DNA of 64,000 nucleotides from Phalacrocorax aristotelis (lineage: Eukaryota > Chordata > Aves > Suliformes > Phalacrocoracidae): assembly GCF_949628215.1 (NCBI RefSeq), contig NC_134279.1:53308266-53372265 (forward strand), given 5' to 3'. The position numbers were made by a program, and so were the translations under genes. Below are positions 36,101 to 49,800 of this stretch, piece after piece (within the stretch, counting starts at the first letter, position 1; every line of letters starts with the position of its first letter). Below the pieces are notes generated by a model. That model had not been told where the DNA came from. It ran no database searches and saw only the letters and a list, made by a program, of their open reading frames with translations.

Positions 36101-39100
36101 TACCTCATGCCTGAGTGTTTAATTTTATAGCCTTAATATTCTCGTACCATACGTTTTGTGTGTAATACAAATTCTTAATTATAGCTGCTTTCAGAATATA
36201 TAATCATATATGTAAAAAGTTTTGGCGCTCTGCAGTTCTGGTATACTTAGTATTATGTGGAAGCAACAAAGATTCATTGGTTCTCTGATTCTTTCAGCAG
36301 TTCAGTGGTGCATACTTTGGACCCTTTCCAACTGTTACATTTTGTCATTAAAATCACTGAATTAGTTTTCTTATTCTGCACTGATGTTCAGAGGAGCACC
36401 GTGAGTATATTATAAAATCATCGTCAGTGGTATTAATATTTTATTAAATATAGATACTTAAAAATTAGATATACCCTATGAGGTTCAAGACTGATAAAGG
36501 TGTATTTAGAGAGTGACTCTTACAAAGCTTAGTAGATACTGCAGGCATTCCTCATCTCCACGATAAAAATGTAGCCAAATTTGGCATAAATGTGGCTGCT
36601 TAAATGGTTTGTCCTTATAATGGTGTGTTTAATAATCTCAGAGTATGTGAGAAAGCTTCAGTTTTGAGGTTAATATTACTTTATCCATAATGACGGCCTG
36701 GTGCCACAAGATAAATGGTGCTAGACCATTATGCTTATGTTAAAATAGAAGAAAACAGTTCCTGGAGTAAGACAGATCCATCTAAAGTGGATTTTAAAGC
36801 TAAATATATGTGGCCTTGTTCTTCTATAGAGGTTCTTTTACAGTTCCGTTAAAAAGGATATTTGCAGGTGTCTCTGAGAAGAGTTTTGATTCATGTTATT
36901 TTGGTATATGGCCAGAACCATAAAATAATATAAATGAGTCAAAACTGTGATTCGGATGGATTTTGGGTATCTAGCCCCAAATAAAATCGTAGCCATGTGT
37001 TGGCTAAATTTTAAAGGTCTCTAGGTTTTCACTAATAAAGTTTTCTAAACACCTTGAAATTTTGTTCTCACTCAGATCTTCCATAATCTTGTCACAACTG
37101 AGCATCTTGGCATCTAGATCTGTTTACTATTCATAAATTAGGCAATCTGTAAATTAGGCATTCACTTGTCCAAAGGCATGTTCAAACCACACCTCAGGCA
37201 CACCTATGGGATTGGACTTGGACCAAAACCCTGTGGTGACTCTCCCTTTTGTTCAGAAACAGAAAGGGGGAAGAAGGAAAAGGCTTTGATGAGGTCTCCT
37301 TTTAAAAAAAAAAACAACCCAGCCAAAAAATCCAACAAACCAACCATCCAAAAAAAAGCCAAAATCAACAAACCAACAAAACCCTAAACCCGAAAAATCC
37401 ACTTTTCCTTGTGTACAAGATGCTTAAGGTCTAATTGGGCTGAAGAGAGATACTAGGCCACTTATTTTCTTGGAGAAAAAGGAGAGGAGTACCTGTGTTC
37501 TGGCCTGTGTTCCAAAAACTATTTTGTGTTTTCTTCCATTTAAAATTTTAAATGCCATTAAGAACTGGAAGGCAGGACTTGTGTCTCTCATTTGGGTGCC
37601 CTTCTCCCTAGAGAGGCATGCAGACTGCTGGCTCTGCTATGCCCAGCAAAGCTTTACTTTTTTTTCATCCATGTTCTGAAGATTACCACTAAAATGGGAA
37701 GTTGTGAGTTGATCCATCTTCCCAGTGCAACAGGGAGCCTGCTGAGAGATTATGGTTTGAATCCCTTCTGACAGAATAGAGATTGGCTTTCAGACTTCTC
37801 TGCTCCAGGTTACTGTGCTGTAACCCCGTGCTGCTGGACAAAATGAGAGCACATCTTTTTCCTCCTGCTGGCATGTTAAAAGAACATATTACTCCTGTTT
37901 TGATGGGAAAAGCTTAGCTATGTATGTCAAGGACAGGGTCCAGGACTGTGAGTACGAACCTTACCTGTGTCCTAGGCCTTCAGAAACAGGTGAAGATAAA
38001 GGCATAATATTGTGTTCACCTTTATCATCTCTGTCTCCAGTAACTTTTTCAAAAGTCTTCCTGAGTGATACATTGGTCCCTGGCTTTGGTACTTTAGAAC
38101 TGTGGATCCTGTTGTATTAAACCTCTGTTTTGTGACCTGCTAATAATCTCTTCTAGTGAAGACTATAGTTTAGGGAAGTATTGCCTATTACAGCCCGAGC
38201 AGGCAGCAAAACTTAATTATTAGTTCATCACGTGGTAGTGGTGTTGCTGTGGGATGCTTAGAAGAGAAGGAGTACCTGGGAACGGGCTGATCATTCAGCA
38301 TGATGTTTGAATTTTAAGTGCTTTATTACTGGGCATAGTGCTGCTAACAACGATATCTACAAGAGTTCTTAGCTTGCAGCTCCACAGGTTTGTGAATATA
38401 TCTCAGTTGCTTGCAGAAGGATGATCTCAGATCCCATAAGCATCTCACTATCTGCTGAACTACTAGATATCCAGAAAGTTCCAGCTCTTTAATACTGTTG
38501 GGGCAAATGTTTGTCAACACAGGGGAGGCAGGCCTGTAACAAGTGGCTATTGTAGGAGGGAGGAAAGATAATGTGTGAATTTCCTAACATGTGCATTAGA
38601 AAACCTGAGGAAATATATGTTTTTACATATTAAATGATGATCTTAGAGAATGAGAGTGTGAGATAACTAAACTGCCTAATAAAAATACTTCAAAATAAAG
38701 TGTATTAATATAGCTAATTTCATATTTCCAATTCTGAGAATGCTGCTGCTGTTGTAAAATGGCGACTTATGTTTTATTTACATTTGACTAAAGTCTTTAA
38801 TGACATAGCAAATATTAGTTTTTGGCATTTAAGAGCATTTGATGTGTTTGGTGGCTATTTTGTTGCATGTTTAATGTAATGTCACAGACAGGTTTTGCCT
38901 TTTTAGTTGTGGCTAATACTGACATGCACCCTGATAGGGTAATATTTCATCAGTTAGGTGTCTACTGGTCGTTGTGAATTTGGAGAGGGTAAACTCCTGC
39001 TGGTTTGGTAAGGTAGAAGGTTCGTAATTTTTCAGATGGGTCTTGTCAGAGAAGTGCGAAAGGCTTGGGTTATCTGAGCTTTCATCAGTCATCCAAAAGC

Positions 39101-42100
39101 TTCAAGATGTATTAGGGGAAAAACTGTCTTGTTACACGGAGTAACTTTCCCAGTCCTCAGTCCCCTAAAGGTATATTTGAAACCTAAGTGTGAAGTTGTG
39201 AAAAGCCAGAGAAATCAGGAAATGTTTTGCCAAAATCTGCTTATTTCCCTTGGCTCAGTAAACAACCAAGAAATTTTCTCCATTTAAAGCTGTAGGGAGT
39301 TGCCTTTTTAAGCCCAATTTCCTAAGGAAACATGATTTATGCTTTTTCCTTGTTTTCTCTCATTCTTTCCTTATATACTCGCCACTAGCTTTTAAAATCG
39401 TTGATCAATTGCAGCCACGTTTGTAGCAAGGATAGAAAACTCAGACTGTAATGTTCCCCCAGGTTTGGGGAAAATAGGCCAACTGGGTAGAGAGAAACGT
39501 GTCACTACCCTCTCTTGAGAGAGAGCTAATGCACTTTGAGTTAGGTACTGACTTGGTTTTTTCAGCACGTGCTGGGTGGGAGAACAGGAGATGGTTGTAT
39601 GTGCCAACAGGGCTCGAGGAGACCGGCAGAGCATTGGGCTGTTTTGGAAGGGGATGGGGACTGAGAATGTCGTGGTGTGCCAGAGGTACGCCAGCAGGGG
39701 AAGCTGGCTTCTCATGGTGGGGGAAAGAAGGGTAGAGCTGTCAGAACTGTGCTTTACTGCCCGCTGAAGAGCTTACCTAATGATAAGCTGGTAGAAGATA
39801 TTCTGACTGTTTACATGGAATTATTTAGTACTGTCATTGGAATTAGATGATACTATGGTAAGATATGGCGATATAACGTCATATATTAGATGATACACAT
39901 GCCTGTGGCTGCAGGGTTGCCTGGTCTTAGTTTGATTTAGTACGTAAAATAAATCCTTCTGAAATTAAAAGAGTAGTTTTAAGCTGTGTTTAAATTAATA
40001 TTTTCCCATTGTTTTGGGAGAAAAAATGGTTTAGGTGTATTTCTTTGGAAAGACTGGAACTTAGACCTCACTTTCAGTAGTAAAGAGGAAAAGAAAGTGT
40101 AACCTGAGCTGAAGAAATAGGACTTTTCAATGTAAAGGCCACAGAAAATAAGTGCTTTTAATAGTGGAGAGATAATACTGAAAGGGTGCAGACTAAGGAT
40201 GTCTGTTCATACCAGTTACTTTATGGAATACGTCCATTCATAGCCCAAGAATAAGATTTTTCTCTCAGCATAAGAACAAAAGATAGTACCTTCCAAATGG
40301 GAGTTCCTGTAAGCCAACTACTCCTCTGTCTTGTAACATGGAGTTATTAGTTGAAAAGCAGAAGGAGCTGGACTTCTGTCTAGAATGACATTTCTCTGGT
40401 TCTTTCCTGTCTTGCCTGTATTTGCACTACCTATTAATTATTATAAACAGCAGACTGAAATTTACCTCATCATGTTCAACTTGTAAGATTTTTATCAAGT
40501 CTCAGTGGAGAATTGTAGTGTGTCCTGCTGATAGGTTTAGAGAAACTTCTCCTAGTCTTAGTAATGATGAAAGTGAAGGAAACTTTATTAGCTTGCTGCT
40601 TTCATTTCTAGAGAATTCCCTGCTCAGCTCAGAAATTTCAAATATACTTTTTAAGCCTTCAGTAACCGATATCTTCACAAATTTTATAGTATTCACAAAT
40701 TTGAATTCATTAATTTCAAGTATTAAAATACTTCATTTTTAAAATCTCATAATGGACTGCAAAATAGGTGACTTTGACTTGTGCTTATTTTAAAGTAGTT
40801 TTCATAGTAACAACAAATATTATAAAGGAAACCGGATTTTCCTCTGACTGTGAGTAGAAAAGCAAGTAGCAGCATGAATCACATCTTCCAAGAACTGTCG
40901 GAATAGGAATGCAGATTTCCCCCCGCATCGCTGTCAATTTTAATGTAGTAATGTGATTAAATAGTTTTTCTTGCCATCCACAGCAGCAGCATTCATTATA
41001 TATAATCAAGCTACTACTAGCAGTTGCATGGTTGAGGATGAAACTAGAGTTTGGAACTATATGGTAGTTCCAATGATAAGCCTCTAACATCTCAGCAATT
41101 TTGCTTAAAATATGTTTTCTGAAAATGTTTTTGTTGTTCAAATACGGTACTTAAGTTTTTTCAGATTGTTTTTTTTTCCAGCTCAAAAGCAGTAGTTAAA
41201 CATTTTGTGCTGCACTAAGGCTTTGCATGATGTTTCATAGATAATAAGATACAGTTCCAGCCTTGAAGAGCTTGTGATCTGAATTTCTCTGACATAGAAA
41301 ATGAGGAGAATGACCTCAGAAAGGGGAACAAGGATTCAAATTAATAAGTGAGTCACACTTAAGTGAGTGAATTGAACAAGTTGGGATTTCTAAGAACAGA
41401 ATAAGGTAGATCAGCAAAGAGGAAGATGACACTATAGAGGCAAAAGACAGCATAAAGCAAGCCCAAATAGTGTAGGGATTTGAAGGAAAAGAGGGAAAAT
41501 GTGTTATTTTGCAGGATCTGGAAAGCATAATAAAATCAGAAGAGTAGTCTGAATCAAGATGAGGAGTAACTAGAAGGTGTTAGGAATTGGGGCAAGAAAA
41601 AGATATGTAGAAACTTATGAATTATGTTGGTGGGTTTGGCTTTCATGAAGGAAAAAAAAAAGATGAGACAGGAAAAGGATTTGAGAATGTGCTGGTTTGA
41701 TTGGTTTGGCAGGAATATCAGGGCAAATTCTAGTACTAAGAATTTTTCTTTTAACCCCTTAAGAAATTTTGCTGTCAATTTAACTTGCTTTTAAAGTGAG
41801 CGGCAAAATAGGCAACTGTGCCTGAAAATTCAGTCTCAGGTTTTCATGTTGCTCTGTCACTGCCTCCTATTACACCCAGTTTTTGTATAAGCTGAAGGAC
41901 TTTTTATGAGTTTCAGCACAATTGAAGTGGGGCTATAGAAGCTTCTAACATCAAAGGTAATTGAGGCACTACCACTTTAAGTCAAAAGGATCATAAACTT
42001 CTTTTCATTAAAATAACTGCAATTGCATTTCAAAATTATTTTAGTTAAACTGGTACTACCTTTATATGGTCAATTAAATTTATACTTTATTTGTATGTAG

Positions 42101-43360
42101 TTATGTTAATTTTAATACTGCTGGGATAAGAAATGAAAAATAATCTCTCATAAACTTCTATAGGTTGCTTTTTAAAATGGCACCTGGGCACTTTTCCTGC
42201 CCTATATAGTTATATAGCTATATACTGGTATTTGATTCAAAACATTGATTTCTAACTCTAGACTATTTCATTTTACTGTATAGAAAAGTAGATAAGTAGA
42301 TGATAATGGTCCACCTTTCTTATCCCGTTTGGCTTGTCCAGTAGAACTTCTTCAAACATAGGCATTCTTCTACCCCACCTTGACAGCTGCTTCTTTGGGT
42401 TCTATGTACTGGGGCACAGAGCGGTAAAGAACAGGGGGTTTGAAGTTCCTGGGTTTTTTTTTATCTTATGTCAAAGGAAATCTGCCTATGCTTGCATTTG
42501 ATGGAAGGAAACAGATTTACGTATACCTGAAAGGATATACTTTGCCACATGGGAGTGCTGAATAGAGAGTATCAATAGTGATAACTGGCAGTGGTTTTCC
42601 CAGCAGGATTGTCAGCAGTAAAAACTATGCTACCAAATTGGCGCGTGCGTATTCAAAACACAGCACTGTATGTGGGATTACAGAGTTTGTGATCTGCGGA
42701 AGACAGGGAGGTATTTTTTTGTGGAGTAAGTAGAGTGTTTGTGTATAGAAATATCTATTGTATAGTTAGCTTCTGCTCAGTACAGCTTATTGAAATTAGT
42801 TTTTCGTTAGTGAGGGGAAGATGTTTGAGTCTTTCTTACGCTGTTGTGTACCATGTTCTCTGAGAGTTTTAAACTGTGTTTCGAGGTAGACCACGTGTCC
42901 TGTTTGAACTGTAGTACACACACAGAGTTAAGACTGTATTGATGTATTTTCTTTCCAGAAATTTGCCTGGTGTATTATTGATGTTCTGCAAGGTCATAAT
43001 ATACCCCAAAGCAATTGTAATGTAATAATTGTAATACTAATGCTTTGTAGGCATTGTTAGAACTGTAACTTTAATGTTACCATTAGGCTTGTTGCATTTG
43101 TCTCGCAGATTCGGATTTCTGGTAGTGCCAAAGCTACGTAAAAGGTGGTATGCACTTTTGAAGTTCTCCTTCATGTGTATTTACTTCATTATGTTGCATA
43201 GAGAAATTGGAAAGTGAAATTGTGGACAGTTTAGGGGTGGAAATAAAGTGTCTGAAATGGCAGGAGAGAAAACAGCAGCAATCAAGGACTCAGCTCTAAA
43301 AGTTGTTTTGAATGGATTCATCTTTTTAGAACTGTGGGGTTTTTTGTTGTTGTTTTTCAG
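32624..43360 (+). other. CLOCK: Probable CLOCK intron 1
   Basis: About 10.7 kb. After the CpG island it is AT-rich unique sequence with low-complexity patches, such as a poly-T run near 33872 and an A/C-rich stretch at 37300-37390. No coding exon or identified transposon was seen. The open frames here are short and without protein character. Confidence 0.55.
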
Positions 43361-43453
43361 AAGACTGTGCCAAAGACGACTTTTGTTCAGATGACATCAC
43401 ACTTGGACTACTAATGCTATCCACCCACTCTACAAGGCACAATGCATTTCTAG
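43361..43453 (+). other. CLOCK: Probable CLOCK 5' UTR exon (second)
   Basis: A 93-base segment with a strong acceptor (tgtttttcag) and donor (gtaatt). It is not open in any frame as a coding exon but carries three upstream ATGs at 43391, 43414 and 43442. The first and third are followed by stops inside the exon. The second would run 17 codons across the splice into the next exon. This is the pattern of a leader exon. Confidence 0.5.
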
Positions 43454-43686
43454 GTAATTTAAGTAAGTATGTAGATTTTATTGCTACTAGAACAGTAATG
43501 CCTTAAACAGAAGCATCTCTTTTTCAACCTCAGGCAAGGAAGACATTCCACTTCAATTTGAGATTGAAATTAATTTGTATGGGGCAAGAATAAACTTCAA
43601 ATAAGCTTTTAATAAGCTTTCATCCTGTACACTGGAGCATGGAATGAAACAATTGAACTAACTGTACCTGAGCTGCCTTGGAAACT

Positions 43687-43700
43687 GGGGGGGGGGGGGG
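43687..43700 (+). repeat. Poly-G run (14 bases)
   Basis: Fourteen consecutive G residues in a probable CLOCK intron. Such runs are prone to length change and to sequencing error. Confidence 0.9.
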
Positions 43701-44900
43701 AAAGTCATGATGGCACTGTCCCCAGCAATGAAGTGTGCTATGCAGAATGATGCGTTGTAGTGAATGAGCATATGTATTGCTGTGCTCGCAGCTTTTTGGG
43801 GTGGGGTTTTTTTTTGCAGATGCTCTTGCTAAAGTGGAGAATGGGCTTAATGCTTCACTGATGTAAGAATATATAGAAAGCAAAAGAATGCATCCTAATA
43901 GGTTCAAGTAGCAATATCTCTGTTTACATGTCCTCTTATTTGTGGAAGTGTTGCATTTACCCACTTCCTTGATAGGACACTATGTACTGTTCAGCTGAAG
44001 ACGGGCTAGGAGGTGCAGGTTTTCATCTTTGCAGTATTTGTCTTATCTTGCAGTAGGGTTACCGATTGCTTTGTACATCCATGGTTACGCAAAGAGAAAC
44101 ATGACAGGGTGGTTTGTTTATGGTTCGTCTTATGAGTGACAAAGGGGGTTTGATTCGATGTATCATGAGGACCGTGGTCCCCCATAGCCTTCATGTATGT
44201 GTTCATGTACTTTTTCTTTGTAGATGTTATTGTTAAACTTTTTCAGATGCTCCCTTGAAACTGATCTATTTAGGTAGATCAGACATTGTGCCAATCTTGC
44301 TGAAACTGGATTATTTTGCCTTGCTGGCAGAAAGCCTTCCTATATTCCTAATAGCTTAGCATGCATTGGAGATGTTTGGTCGTGAATGCAGTTACAGGTA
44401 GCAGTGCTTGTAGTTAATGATGCTCGACACTTTCTATTCTAAGACCCTGGTTTTATTTGCTTATAATTTAGCAAGACTTAAATCACTGAGCAGTAATTAT
44501 TTTGTTACATATCTGCTTCAGCTAAAACTTTACCAAAAGCCAGCCTGTGTCTGAGAAAGGTACTCTTTTCTTGATTCCAAAGGCAATGAAGATCTTACCA
44601 CTGGAAAGATAAAGCAACTGCGTATGTTAAAACATGCATTCACAGTTTTAGGAGAAAACTTAAACTGTTATGCTACAGTATTGGGCTATTTTTTTGTGTG
44701 TCATCCCAACCTCTTAGGCGGCATGATAGATATCTGAAAATACGGTTGGTACCAGTTCAATGATTTTTCTAAATCAATCTGTCCAAATCAGATGAGGTAG
44801 ATATATTCCAAATCCTTTTAGTCATAACCAAACAGAGTTACTGAGCATGTTCTAGCTGGACTGAGAGAAGTAAACAGGCCTAATCTCCTCTACTCCATTG

Positions 44901-44908
44901 TGACGTCA
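44901..44908. promoter_or_regulatory. Perfect cAMP response element TGACGTCA
   Basis: The full eight-base palindromic CRE lies in AT-rich intronic DNA, where CpG-containing octamers are rare. CREB binding is possible but unproven. Confidence 0.4.
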
Positions 44909-46758
44909 GGTACAAACACTGAATAAGGAGACTTTCTTCTGCACTCTTTGTGCTTTTCCTTAGCCCCATTCCCCATCTATTGTTGATTCTGTCCTCCAAA
45001 CACTGCCTTAGTAGTGTGTTTCCATAACGGCTGTGCAGTTTTTATTCAATTTTTCTGTATTTTTTGATTTTTCTTCCTTATTGATGCTCTTCTGTTTGGA
45101 ACAGATCATAAAATATATTGTTTTGAACAATGCATGCTGTGTGTGGTTAAAAGTTACAAAAGACTTCTTTTTAAACATCCTGAAAACTTATGCATGCTTT
45201 GCGTCTTTGGGGTTCCTTTTCAACTAACCTTTTCAGACCACAAGGACCTGCTTTGTCTTATTAAGAATTTGTGTTTTCCAGGGTGTGCATCAGCTTTGTT
45301 TACTGCTTGTCTCTCCATGGCCTGTTTCCCTTCATCTTTACATTTTCATTAGTCCTTTTACTTGTGTTTCTTCCTCAGAACTACTTTTTTAACTTGTGCT
45401 AAAAATCATCAGTTTAAAACTGTTACAGAACTTTTGTATTTACTTGAATAAAAACATCTTTTTATACTTTTTAATGTTTTTCATAGAAGCATGAAAAGCA
45501 AAAAACTAAATAGAGAGAAAATACTTTTGACACTGATTTGTAGAAATAGAAAAGAGATTTGAAAGTTGTACTTTTTCTCACTGACTTGTGTGCGTGTGTG
45601 AGTCCTTGCAGTAGTGCCCCAGTCCTTCTATGGAAACGTTCCCATGTCACTACTTATGCAAAACCACATTTACTCAGGAGAGCGGTGAAGCCAACCTACT
45701 CTCTTATTCAGATTTGTTGTTATATGCCTACTGTAGATGTGCACACAATCAGAGCTCATCCACAAGGAATGGGAAATGTAGTATTGTAGGGCAGTTAGTT
45801 ATCTTGGTCATAATTATTGGGGCTGTGCTGGCTATCTTGGTGAAGAAAAATTGCCACTCATTACATCAAAATGTGTTTAATAGGGTATATGGAGCTAATG
45901 ATCTGAAAATGGTCTCTTGTTTCCTAGCTGAAATTTAAGGGAGAAAAGAAAATTTCTGAGCAAGCTAAGAGATTATCTTAGGTTTTACATTTGGGTCAGC
46001 GGAGTTGACTTAAATTAATGAAATAACGTAGTGGAGCTGCTGACCAAAGCAAGGTATACCCTAGGCCAGGCAGACAGGAGGGAGAGGTGCTGTGTGGGAG
46101 AAATCACCAGGTTGTTTGTCTAAAGATTCAAATTGTGAAACATGAAGACAGACTTATGAGGCAAGTTGAAGACTTCCAGTTCCACTTTCTAATGCTGAAA
46201 CTAGAATGTGTAGTGTGGAGGATGATCTTGACGTTTCTGCCCCTCCATTTTGCTGCTTATAGGACTGCACTGAACTTTCTTTTCAAATATTTTGGGGTTT
46301 TTGTGTTGAAGTGACCCAAGAGTGTCTGGTGTTCATGAGTTATAGGAAGATGGAATTTGTGTTCAGTGTAGGAGTAAACGGAATGGTTTATTGCTTCTTA
46401 GATTTTTATGTATTAAAAGTATATTGAATTCATATTAAAATTCTGTAATTGCTTAATAGGGTTTAAAAAATCAATGAAATAAGTAATATTTAATGTTGAT
46501 GAAAATTGCTTCTAACTGATTTGTTATTAAAACCAGAATTATTTACGAACTCTAGGTTTTACTTTGAAGCCGAGGCCCACACAGAAGGAAGCTTGTGAAA
46601 TGAAAAGGATTATCATTATACTTAAAATGTTCTATTTATGTACATGTGAAAGTTTGTATAGTGTTATTTTGTGGTTTATTTTTCATTTTCTTAAAAGACA
46701 ATTTGTCTTTAGGAATTGTTTTAAAGAGATCTGACTTTCTTTTCATCTAAATTTTTAG

Positions 46759-46846
46759 CAAATGCAGAGTGAAGCCCATTCTTCCATTTGCAAAACTCTT
46801 CTGGAAAATTACTTGGATGCTCTATATTGAATGTCAGTGAAACTGG
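46759..46846 (+). other. CLOCK: Probable CLOCK 5' UTR exon (third)
   Basis: An 88-base segment with acceptor tttttag and a consensus donor gtgagt. It contains a 22-codon upstream ORF (46762, stop tga 46828-46830). Directly after that stop, in the same frame, an ATG (46831) opens a longer frame that continues through the next two exons. Confidence 0.5.
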
Positions 46847-49800
46847 GTGAGTCTGAATATTTTGATTATTCTAAGCAACTAACGAGTTAATCGTGTGTGA
46901 CAAAATCCTGTTTATAACTTACAGTGCTAAGAGAAACTCTACATTTAACCTAATATCTAGAATATTAAATTATTATATAAACAAATGACATAGCTCAGAA
47001 GGGGAAAAAAAAAGGCAAAGATTAAGCAATATATTCCTGGCTTTCCTCCTAAGGTAAAAGGCTGTGTATATGCTGAATATATCTTTATCTAGTGTTTCTG
47101 TAACAAAGTTCTTCCATAACATAAGTTGCTAGATTGGTTTCCCTTAGCATTTCTGTCGTGGTATTCCTGTGGCTGTTTGCTGAGATGATGCTTAGAGCCA
47201 GGCTAATTTCAGCCTTATAGTAGACTAATATTCCTGTGTCGTTAATCTGCTTTTTTTCAATTCATGTAGTTGCTCAGCACTGGATTTAGAGATCAATTTG
47301 AATGATTGAAGCAAACACATGTTCATCTTTAGCCCTTTTAAATTTTGTTTGAGTTAGGGCAAGTTAAATCACAGTGGTGGTGCTTACATGCTTGTCTCAG
47401 TCTACACCATCTGAATTGCCAAATAAAAAAAACAATGACAGCTCTGTCTGAAAGTTCAGATGTGCCAGAATCTTCAGTTTTCTCTTCCTGCATTTGATAG
47501 CACAGGTAATAGGAGGAAATAAATAAATGAGAGAAAAACCTGAAAGAAATAAGGGGGAAACAAGAAAGGAAGTAAAATATTTAAAGGGGCTGGGGGGGTG
47601 TAAAAGATGGAGTTAAGAAAGCAAGCAAAGAGAAATGAAGCCAAAGTGATAGGGTTATCCAGTTTTATGTCTTCTGCTGAATTCTGCAATAAGGAAAATG
47701 AGTTTTTTGTGGTAGCCAATAGGTTGCCATGTACTACAATCTTTCTCCTTTTTTTTTTTTTCTTTTTTCTTAATTTCATTGTGGTGAGGAGTTAGGAGTA
47801 AAAGCCAGGAAGGCCAACAGGGTGCTGGGTTGCATCGAAAAGGGCATCATCAGCAGAGATAAAGAAGTCATCATCCCACTCTGCTCAGCGCTTGTCAGGC
47901 CACACCTGGAGTACTGTGCACAGTTCTGGTCCCTGCTATACAAAAAGGATGTGGAGAGGCTGGAAGGGGTCCAGAGAAGGGCCACCAAGATGATCAAAGG
48001 ACTGGGAAGCCTGCCATACGAGGGTAGGCTGGGAGAGCTGGGTTTGTTCAGCCTTGAGAAAAGGAGGCTTAGAGGGGCTCTCATTACAACGTACCAGTAC
48101 TTAAGTGGTAGCTACAAAGAAGATGGAGGCTCACATAGAGAGGACAAGGGGAATGGACACAAGTTGCTCTTGGGGAGATTCTGATTGGACATGAGAGGGA
48201 AATTTTTCACATTGAGGACAGTCAACCATTGGAATAATCTCCCCAGGGAAGTGGTTGACTTGGCCACGTTGGACACCTTTAAGAGTCGTCTGGACAGGGT
48301 GCTGGGCCATCTTGTCTAGACTGTGCTCTTCCTAGAAAAGTTGGACTAGATGATCCCTGAGGTCCCTTCCAACCTGGGATTCTGTGTGATTCTGTGAATT
48401 TTTCTAGAGTCTTTCAGTGCCCTCAAATACTCTGTTTGGTGAGATGACACCTGCTTTGCTTAGCCTGGTTTAGAAAAGTAGGATAAAATTCCAGTGTATG
48501 TATTACCATTTTTATTTGGATCATTAATATTGTTTTGGAGAAAATCTCTCAATTATGTCCCCATACCACATACTTGCTCAGGGTGTTTGAACTATATGTC
48601 TTTCCCATAAAACTAGTTTTTAAGTTCTGCAGGTGCGGAGCGCCCTTCTGTCTCTGTTGGGGATGTACAGGTCTGAGTCAATTATTAAATCCCTGAAAAC
48701 CTTTGAATGGCCAGTGTGATGGTGGTGGTTGCTTCTGGAGATCAAGTGAAATCTAATGTAAAATAAGCTCTCTTGAACACCTAGCGTAGGAGTGTCAGCA
48801 CCAGCTGCTTTGATCTACTGATCCATTTCTGCTGCTCCAGATTACTTGCTAATGGAGACGTAGCCAAAATTGTTCACTTTGGTTATAGGTCAGTAGGTAA
48901 GGGCAATTATCATCTGTGATATAACTGGATTTGTAGAATAGGTACATAAGTTTCAGTGCTAATATTTACAGCTTTCAAAGTGCCATGGATGTTCTTTGCA
49001 ACTTCTGTTAATAATAACTGTTGAGGAAACAGATAAATGCTACAAGTCACAGTAAATCAAATTGCTAAATCATAACTGCCTTCTGAAATTTTGATTGCTT
49101 AGTCTGTTTTTATTCCCTGCTTATATTCTTAAATTGTTAAAAATGGGAATCATCTGATTTCTTTCATTTCATAATTTTTATATAGAATTCTCGAATTTGT
49201 ATACTTCCCACCCCATGTGTTTTGCTTGAGCTGCTCATCTGCATTTAAAAAAAGCAAGCCAGTGTTTTATTGAGTCATTAAGTAGAATCAAGACAAAAAA
49301 TGAAAAAGAGATGGTCTTTATAGGTGCTTGCAGTTCTTACAGTCTTTCTGTGCATTGAGCTGTAACCAATCAGGACAGATTTCTTTTTTTTCCATTCCCC
49401 GCCCTGGACTCAATTCCTCAATTTGAGGTTGTAGGTGGCAGTTGTTAAGGTTTTGAAAATGTAGGTAATATTTAGTTGCCCATGTTAACTCATTTTATCT
49501 TGAACTAACAGTTGTAAGAGTTCTCCCCATCTGCCCTGTGTAATTTTAAGTTTAGAGATTCACAAGAATCTTGCACACTTGCTAACAAAAGCTAGCATAT
49601 TTTATTCTCCTATGCTTAAACATCTCCATTCAATTTGTACAGTCCTTTCTAATAGAGCGATTATTACTGCCATGTGTGTATGTAGCACTTTAGCTAGCAA
49701 AAACCCAATGCATTAGGTAAAAATCAAAATTTAGTACTTAGCTGCTTCATATATGCTTTGGGAGGAGGCCTAACTGAGGCAGGTACAAGCCTCAATTTAA

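Larger units (their letters stand above)
43454..46758 (+). other. CLOCK: Probable CLOCK intron 2
   Basis: AT-rich intronic sequence with a G14 run at 43687-43700 and one perfect cAMP response element at 44901. No exon or transposon was supported. Confidence 0.5.

Noticed and set aside
37300..37390. Telomere-like ccctaaaccc in an A/C-rich stretch
   Set aside because: Only one and a half units occur; it is low-complexity sequence, not an interstitial telomere array.
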